Shown here: piece after piece, positions 39,358 to 42,873 of the stretch
Numbering within the stretch: position 1 is the first letter of the stretch
Layout of the letters: the number at the start of each line of letters is the position of its first letter
NCBI GenBank assembly: GCA_041651335.1
Contig: JBAZJL010000007.1
Coordinates: 1 to 42,873, forward strand
Direction: 5' to 3'
DNA: 42,873 nt
DNA from: UBA6220 sp041651335
Lineage (GTDB): Bacteria > Patescibacteriota > Minisyncoccia > Minisyncoccales > Minisyncoccaceae
Program-made: the position numbers and the translations under genes
Notes under the pieces: model-generated
Told to the model about the DNA's origin: nothing
What the model saw: the letters and a program-made list of their open reading frames with translations, nothing else
The model's database searches: none

Positions 39358-40662
39358 ATGAAAATAAATTCTCGGTTAACTATTTTGATTGGAATTTTAA
39401 TTATTCTGATTATTGCATCTTTGGGCGTTGGTTATTTGAAGGTTGGATTTCAAAAATCAACTCAAATTAATGAGCCAGAACAAAAGGCCAAAGGAATAAT
39501 GCTTTTAATTGAATATAAAGATACGGTTGGATTGGCTAATTTTGTGAATGAGATGGAAAAAAGAAATATTTACGGGCTTTTAATGGTAACCCCCGAGTTT
39601 GTGCAAAGCAATTGCGAGGCCATTAAAGAGATAACAAAACATAATGTAGAATTAGTTGCTTCTAATATTGGCGCGCCTTTTTGGGACATTCCTTATGAAG
39701 AGCAAAAACAAAGAATTATTGAAATGAAAAATGGAATCGAAGCTTGCACTGGCGTTCCAATTAGGATAATTTCTTCAACCTATATGGCTTCTGATGCGAC
39801 AACCGTGAAAGTTGCAAAAGAATTAGGCATCCCTTATATTACCGCCCGAGGAACAACAGACACAAAAGCTACGATTTATAAAGTTGAAGATTATCCAGAG
39901 GTAAAAATATTATCAGTTTCAAATATTCCAAACGTTAAATATAAATATGGATCGCTTTGTGACTATTCTTTTTTTGAAAGAAATGGCACCCCTCAAGATA
40001 TGATGGCAGAATTAAATAGAGCACTTGAGCCATTAAGCGCCAAAGAACAAGCTCGATATGGTACCAAGCATAAAATAACCCCAACTACTCACACCAATAT
40101 TGGGGGATATTTAAAGCCCTGGATGGATATGTGGATTAATTTTTGGGATACAAATTATAACAAAATTCAATGGGTAAAATTGGATGAATTTATGGCTGAT
40201 GAAGATTGGACTTTGCCATTGTGGCAAATTCCAGTGAATAAAAATAATCCTTATACTCCGGAAAAAATTCGGCCAGCTGTTTCTTATGGTGAAGTAGAAA
40301 AAGTTTATAATCCTTGCTTAGTAGAAAATATTGGCAAAGATGCAAGTGAGATAGTTGCACCGCCAATTGCAGAAGAAAAATATAATATTGGAAATAAAAT
40401 TATGATTTTTCACAATGGTAGCGGGCCAATGTGTTTGGAAATGCTTGAATTCATCAAAACAGTTGACTATCCAATTGAGCAATATCTTGACTATGAAGCT
40501 GGATTCCAAGAAAAATTACAAAGCGTAAAATCAAAATTTAATAGTAGCGAGGGGATACATCCATTGTTTGGTTATTATCCGATAATTTTTATCAAAGACA
40601 GGGTTTTTTCCGGGTTTAATGAATCTATTCAGGCAGAGATCTTAAAAGAAATAGCAAAATAA
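39358..40662 (+). CDS. Anchored NodB-like domain protein with C-terminal thioredoxin-like domain
   Basis: 434 aa. N-terminal transmembrane anchor (about 8-28). Residues ~40-290 resemble the polysaccharide deacetylase (NodB) fold (KGIMLLIEYKDTVGLANFVN, YMASDATTVKVAKELGIPYI, WVKLDEFM). However, the metal-binding DD and HxxxH motifs are not visible, so it may not be an active deacetylase. Residues ~350-434 look thioredoxin-like (IMIFHNGSGPMCLEMLEF), with a single Cys at the usual CxxC position and a PIIFIKDRVFSGF strand after a cis-Pro-like site. It is controlled by the same kind of operator as the DUF5320-thioredoxin-DUF134 operon. Confidence 0.6.
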   Translation: MKINSRLTILIGILIILIIASLGVGYLKVGFQKSTQINEPEQKAKGIMLLIEYKDTVGLANFVNEMEKRNIYGLLMVTPEFVQSNCEAIKEITKHNVELVASNIGAPFWDIPYEEQKQRIIEMKNGIEACTGVPIRIISSTYMASDATTVKVAKELGIPYITARGTTDTKATIYKVEDYPEVKILSVSNIPNVKYKYGSLCDYSFFERNGTPQDMMAELNRALEPLSAKEQARYGTKHKITPTTHTNIGGYLKPWMDMWINFWDTNYNKIQWVKLDEFMADEDWTLPLWQIPVNKNNPYTPEKIRPAVSYGEVEKVYNPCLVENIGKDASEIVAPPIAEEKYNIGNKIMIFHNGSGPMCLEMLEFIKTVDYPIEQYLDYEAGFQEKLQSVKSKFNSSEGIHPLFGYYPIIFIKDRVFSGFNESIQAEILKEIAK

Positions 40663-40690
40663 AGACATTTAATAATTGTTGATAATTTGC

Positions 40691-40726
40691 TTGACAAAAG
40701 ATTATTATGAATATATACTCATAATA
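40691..40726 (+). promoter_or_regulatory. Promoter with palindromic operator, copy 2
   Basis: TTGACA (40691-40696), 17-nt spacer, TATACT (40714-40719). The dyad TATTATGA-N8-TCATAATA (40703-40710 and 40719-40726) overlaps the -10 in the same way as at 39273. It drives the DUF5320-thioredoxin-DUF134 genes. Confidence 0.8.
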
Positions 40727-40776
40727 GATAAAGATGCTCGTCACATCTTTATATAAGAATCAATAAATAAAAATAT

Positions 40777-41004
40777 ATGCCAAACTTAGATAAAACAGGG
40801 CCAACTGGAATGGGTCCAGGAACAGGAAGAGGAATGGGTCCTTGTTGTGGAAGAATGGGTCGAGGTTATGGTTGGGGAATGGGAATGAGGAGATTTTTTA
40901 CCAAGAAAGAAGAATCAGAATTATTGAAAGAAGAAGCTAGTGCTTTAGAAGAAGAACTGGAAGCAATCAAGGAAAGAATCAGCGAAATTGAGAATCAAAA
41001 ATAG
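40777..41004 (+). CDS. DUF5320-like Gly/Met-rich protein
   Basis: 75 aa. The N-terminal half is Gly/Met/Arg-rich with GPTGMGPGTGRGMGPCCGRM and GRGYGWGMGM; the second half is a predicted coiled coil (ESELLKEEASALEEELEAIK). This is the layout of DUF5320 proteins, which in anaerobes accompany DUF134 and metal-cluster genes. The CC pair could bind metal. The function is unknown. It is the first gene after the second operator. Confidence 0.8.
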   Translation: MPNLDKTGPTGMGPGTGRGMGPCCGRMGRGYGWGMGMRRFFTKKEESELLKEEASALEEELEAIKERISEIENQK

Positions 41005-41011
41005 CCCGTAT

Positions 41012-41040
41012 CCCGCTCTTAAAAATAAGAGCGGGGTATT
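41012..41040 (+). terminator. Terminator or processing hairpin after the DUF5320 gene
   Basis: CCCGCTCTTA, loop AAAA, TAAGAGCGGG, followed by GTATTTTATT. A strong 10-bp stem. As thioredoxin and DUF134 follow with no clear promoter of their own, it may be a partial terminator that lowers their expression. Confidence 0.75.
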
Positions 41041-41061
41041 TTATTAATTTAAAAAAATAAA

Positions 41062-41328
41062 ATGAAAATATTAAAGATTGGCGCCACTTGGTGCACAGGA
41101 TGCAAGGTTATGGGTCCAAGATGGAAAGAAATAGAAACAGAGAACCCATGGCTTGAAACAGAGTATTATGATTTTGACAAAAGTAAAGAAATAGTGGATA
41201 AATATAATATTACCGCCATGCCTTCTTTTGTTTTTTTATCAAAAGAAGGTAATGAAATTTTACGCTTAAGCGGAGAGGTTGAAAAAAAAGAATTAATTGA
41301 AGCTATTAATAAATACAAAGATAATTAA
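41062..41328 (+). CDS. Thioredoxin-family protein
   Basis: 88 aa. Compact thioredoxin fold with the active site WCTGC (Cys11, Cys14) very near the N-terminus and cis-Pro in ITAMPSFVF. It is shorter than E. coli thioredoxin (108 aa) because the first strand and helix are missing. It should act as a disulfide reductase. It stops 1 nt before the DUF134 ATG, so these two are co-translated. Confidence 0.9.
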   Translation: MKILKIGATWCTGCKVMGPRWKEIETENPWLETEYYDFDKSKEIVDKYNITAMPSFVFLSKEGNEILRLSGEVEKKELIEAINKYKDN

Positions 41329-41329
41329 A

Positions 41330-41608
41330 ATGGTCAGACCGATTAAACCAAGAAAATTGAACTTTAATCCAAACGTAACATATTTTAAGCCCAGGGCTAT
41401 TCCACTTTTTTCATTAGAAGAAGTAGAATTGGAATTAGATGAATTGGAAGTTTTAAAACTTTGCGATTATGAGGATTTTGATCAGAAAGAAGCGGCTCAG
41501 AAAATAAATATATCTCAAAGTACCCTCCAAAGGATATTAAGCTCGGCACGCAAAAAAGTAGCCGAAGCTATTATTGAAGGCAAGGCCATTAAGATAAATA
41601 AAAAATAA
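41330..41608 (+). CDS. DUF134 family predicted DNA-binding protein
   Basis: 92 aa from ATG 41330 (MVRPIKPRKLNFNPNVTYFK), 1 nt after the thioredoxin stop. The longer frame from 41297 overlaps thioredoxin and lacks support. The family pattern is clear: FKPRAIPL, ELDELEVLKLCDYEDFDQKE and an HTH AAQKINISQSTLQRILSSAR like sigma-70 region 4. DUF134 proteins are presumed regulators. It is the best local candidate to bind the twin operators at 39283 and 40703, but this is inferred from position. Confidence 0.88.
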   Translation: MVRPIKPRKLNFNPNVTYFKPRAIPLFSLEEVELELDELEVLKLCDYEDFDQKEAAQKINISQSTLQRILSSARKKVAEAIIEGKAIKINKK

Positions 41609-41633
41609 AACAAGCAATATTGCTTGTTTTTGT
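41607..41633 (+). terminator. Terminator after the DUF134 gene
   Basis: AAAACAAGCAAT/ATTGCTTGTTTT, a perfect 12-bp inverted repeat, then TGTTTTG. Ends the redox operon. Confidence 0.85.
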
Positions 41634-41684
41634 TTTGAGTATTAAAATAAATTATAAGATTATAATTATAATTTTTAAAAAAAC

Positions 41685-42392
41685 ATGAAAAAACAATATT
41701 TATTAATCGGACTTTTATTAATGCTTTTTGTTTTTGGTAATAGTATCTATGCGGTTCAGGTTAATAACCCACAAGGTCAAAATCAACAGCAAAGCCAGCA
41801 ACAAGTTCAGCAATCAAATCAAACCGTAAATCAAGGAGAGGCTAGTCAAGTTCAAACCCAAACTAATAATCCGCAAACCGGAGAACAAAATCAACAGCAA
41901 AGTCAGCAACAAGTTCAACAACAAGAACAACAAAATCTTCAGAATAAATCTAAAGCAGGTATTGGATTAGAAAATGCTGAACAGCGAAGAAGCCAAGTAG
42001 CTAACGCTGTTCAAGAAATGTTGCAAGTAGCGGAAAGAAATAGCGGAATCGGAGAACAGGTAAGAGTTATTGCTCAAGCTCAAAATCAAAATCAGGAAAA
42101 AATAGAAAATGGATTACAAAAGGTGCAAAATCGAAGCGGATTGATTAAATTTTTTGCTGGGCCAGATTATGCGGAAATAGATAACATTCAAAGAATAATG
42201 GAACAAAATCGATTTCAAATTCAGCAATTGAACCAAATTAAAAATCAGCTTGTTAGCCAGGAAGATCAGCAGGCTATTATTGAGCAGGTTCAGCTTTTGG
42301 AGCAAGCCAACTTGATGGTTGAAAATATTTTAGATAATTCTCGAAAAGGATTCAGCTTGTTTGGCTGGCTATTCAGAATGTTTAATGACTAA
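41685..42392 (+). CDS. Secreted Gln-rich protein, unknown function
   Basis: 235 aa. Clear signal peptide (MKKQYLLIGLLLMLFVFGNS, cleavage near YAVQ). Residues ~25-90 are Gln/Asn-rich with two copies of a NQQQSQQQVQQ unit (DNA copies at about 41781 and 41889). Residues ~95-215 are helical with many Gln (ERNSGIGEQVRVIAQAQNQN, QLLEQANLMVENIL), and the C-terminus is hydrophobic (GFSLFGWLFRMF). It resembles the small exported, Gln-rich helical proteins common in CPR. I can give no function. Confidence 0.65.
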   Translation: MKKQYLLIGLLLMLFVFGNSIYAVQVNNPQGQNQQQSQQQVQQSNQTVNQGEASQVQTQTNNPQTGEQNQQQSQQQVQQQEQQNLQNKSKAGIGLENAEQRRSQVANAVQEMLQVAERNSGIGEQVRVIAQAQNQNQEKIENGLQKVQNRSGLIKFFAGPDYAEIDNIQRIMEQNRFQIQQLNQIKNQLVSQEDQQAIIEQVQLLEQANLMVENILDNSRKGFSLFGWLFRMFND

Positions 42393-42417
42393 AATAATTA
42401 AAAGAATTAGCCATAAA

Positions 42418-42570
42418 CATGTTTGGGAGTCCCTTGCATAAACTTCTGATTGACCTATGTTTGGGAGCTCCCTCACATAAACTTTTGGTAAAGTTTTGTT
42501 CGGGTCCCGGCTCGCGCTCGTCAGCGCTCCGCCTTTGATTGAGTACAATCAAACCCCCAAACATGGGTTC
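42418..42570. repeat. Composite repeat element of palindrome halves, tandem 38-nt units and a GC-rich core
   Basis: Two ~38-nt units start ATGTTTGGGAG (42419 and 42457). Then comes a GC-rich stretch (42500-42531, CCCGGCTCGCGCTCG and so on), a perfect TTTGATTG-AGTA-CAATCAAA hairpin (42534-42553), and an inverted CCCCCAAACATGGG end (about 42554-42567). The outer ends are inverted with respect to one another (ATGTTTGGG ... CCCAAACAT). No gene is visible. The intergenic stretch 42393-42668 holds little else apart from the pilin promoter. Confidence 0.6.
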
Positions 42571-42623
42571 AAAGCATATTTCATTTGTCTTATCTTTTCC
42601 CATTTTCAAGATTAATATATTTT

Positions 42624-42631
42624 GGTATAAT
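42624..42631 (+). promoter_or_regulatory. Extended -10 promoter of the pilin-like gene
   Basis: TTGGTATAAT with TATAAT at 42626-42631, about 37 nt before the ATG at 42669. Confidence 0.55.
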
Positions 42632-42668
42632 GTTTTTAATAAACAAAAAATATCTTAATTATTAATAA

Positions 42669-42873
42669 ATGAATTCTAAAAAGCTTTTTGCTTTTACCTT
42701 AATCGAGCTCTTGGTCGTGATTGCAATCGTGGGTATCTTATCTGGCTTTGTTTTAGTTTCTTTGAACTCGGCCACTGATTCTGCCAATGACGCTCGTCGG
42801 AAATCAGACTTGTCTCAAATTGTCAAAGCTTTGTTAGTCTATAATACCTCCAATCCTACTTATCCCATTGAAA
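42669..42873 (+). CDS. Type IV pilin-like protein (prepilin N-terminus), truncated by window end
   Basis: 68 codons visible. MNSKKLFAFTLIELLVVIAI is a class III signal: short basic leader, then FTLIELLVV, with Phe as first mature residue and Glu at +5. The hydrophobic helix goes on as VGILSGFVLVSLNSA, followed by DSANDARRKSDLSQIVKALL, typical of major or minor pilins in CPR. It is cleaved by prepilin peptidase and assembled into type IV pili, which with ComEC and DprA can take up DNA. The 3' end lies beyond the window. Confidence 0.9.
   Translation, partial: MNSKKLFAFTLIELLVVIAIVGILSGFVLVSLNSATDSANDARRKSDLSQIVKALLVYNTSNPTYPIE

Noticed and set aside
41297..41329. Upstream start for the DUF134 gene
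   Set aside because: It would add 11 residues inside the thioredoxin gene; the family begins at MVRPIKPRK, so ATG 41330 is used.
1..42873. CRISPR array
   Set aside because: No regularly spaced direct repeats with unique spacers; the repeats found are palindromes, tRNA fragments and coding repeats, and no cas gene is present.
1..42873. Recoded TGA (Gly) genetic code
   Set aside because: Genes such as the 103-aa zinc-ribbon gene end at TGA at the expected length, and no conserved protein is broken by in-frame TGA.

Overview
The window looks like a piece of a small, AT-rich genome from the Candidate Phyla Radiation (Patescibacteria), probably a Parcubacteria-like lineage. This is inferred from low GC, short housekeeping proteins, a ParA/ParB and FtsA/FtsZ set, a ComEC/DprA/pilin competence set, a group I intron in a tRNA gene, anaerobic nucleotide metabolism (class III ribonucleotide reductase, desulfoferrodoxin) and many small anchored proteins of unknown role. 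TGA acts as a normal stop, so the SR1/Gracilibacteria recoding (TGA = Gly) is not in use. Shine-Dalgarno sequences are scarce, and several good promoters put the start codon only 6-9 nt after the -10 box, so leaderless mRNAs are likely.

Layout. About 0-4.2 kb: a sugar nucleotidyltransferase with a left-handed beta-helix, two tRNA-Leu genes on the minus strand, parA-parB and a DUF4105-like membrane protein. 4.2-7.7 kb (minus): topA, dprA, pth. 7.7-13.3 kb (plus): lepB, hisS, rpsU, a YqeY-like gene, ybeY, ftsA, ftsZ. 13.3-16.6 kb: nrdD, a 94-aa protein carrying a second copy of the NrdD glycyl-radical loop, and a radical-SAM activase. 16.6-24.1 kb: rhomboid protease, ComEC, GT-B glycosyltransferase, EamA transporter, glycosidase-like protein, GT2 and HtrA. 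24.1-27.2 kb: dnaG-rpoD, overlapping by 152 nt.

At 27.4-27.7 kb lies a tRNA-Asn(GUU) split in its anticodon loop by a 232-nt group I intron and flanked by degenerate fragments of the same tRNA. To its right the character changes to accessory DNA: zinc-ribbon and anchored proteins, a large orphan sensor kinase, a frameshifted Imm5-like/DUF1801 gene, rsgA, superoxide reductase, GNAT, a VIT/CCC1-like protein, and a probable redox regulon at 39.3-41.6 kb. That regulon has two transcription units sharing the same palindromic operator over sigma70-type promoters; they encode a NodB-like/thioredoxin-like protein and a DUF5320-thioredoxin-DUF134 set. A palindromic repeat (ATGTTTGGGAGC arms) recurs only in this right-hand part. 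The window ends inside a type IV pilin-like gene.

The strongest candidates for something little described are the mini-NrdD (a possible spare glycyl-radical domain for ribonucleotide reductase, analogous to GrcA/YfiD for pyruvate formate-lyase), the intron-split tRNA-Asn with its remnants, and the twin-operator DUF134-linked regulon.
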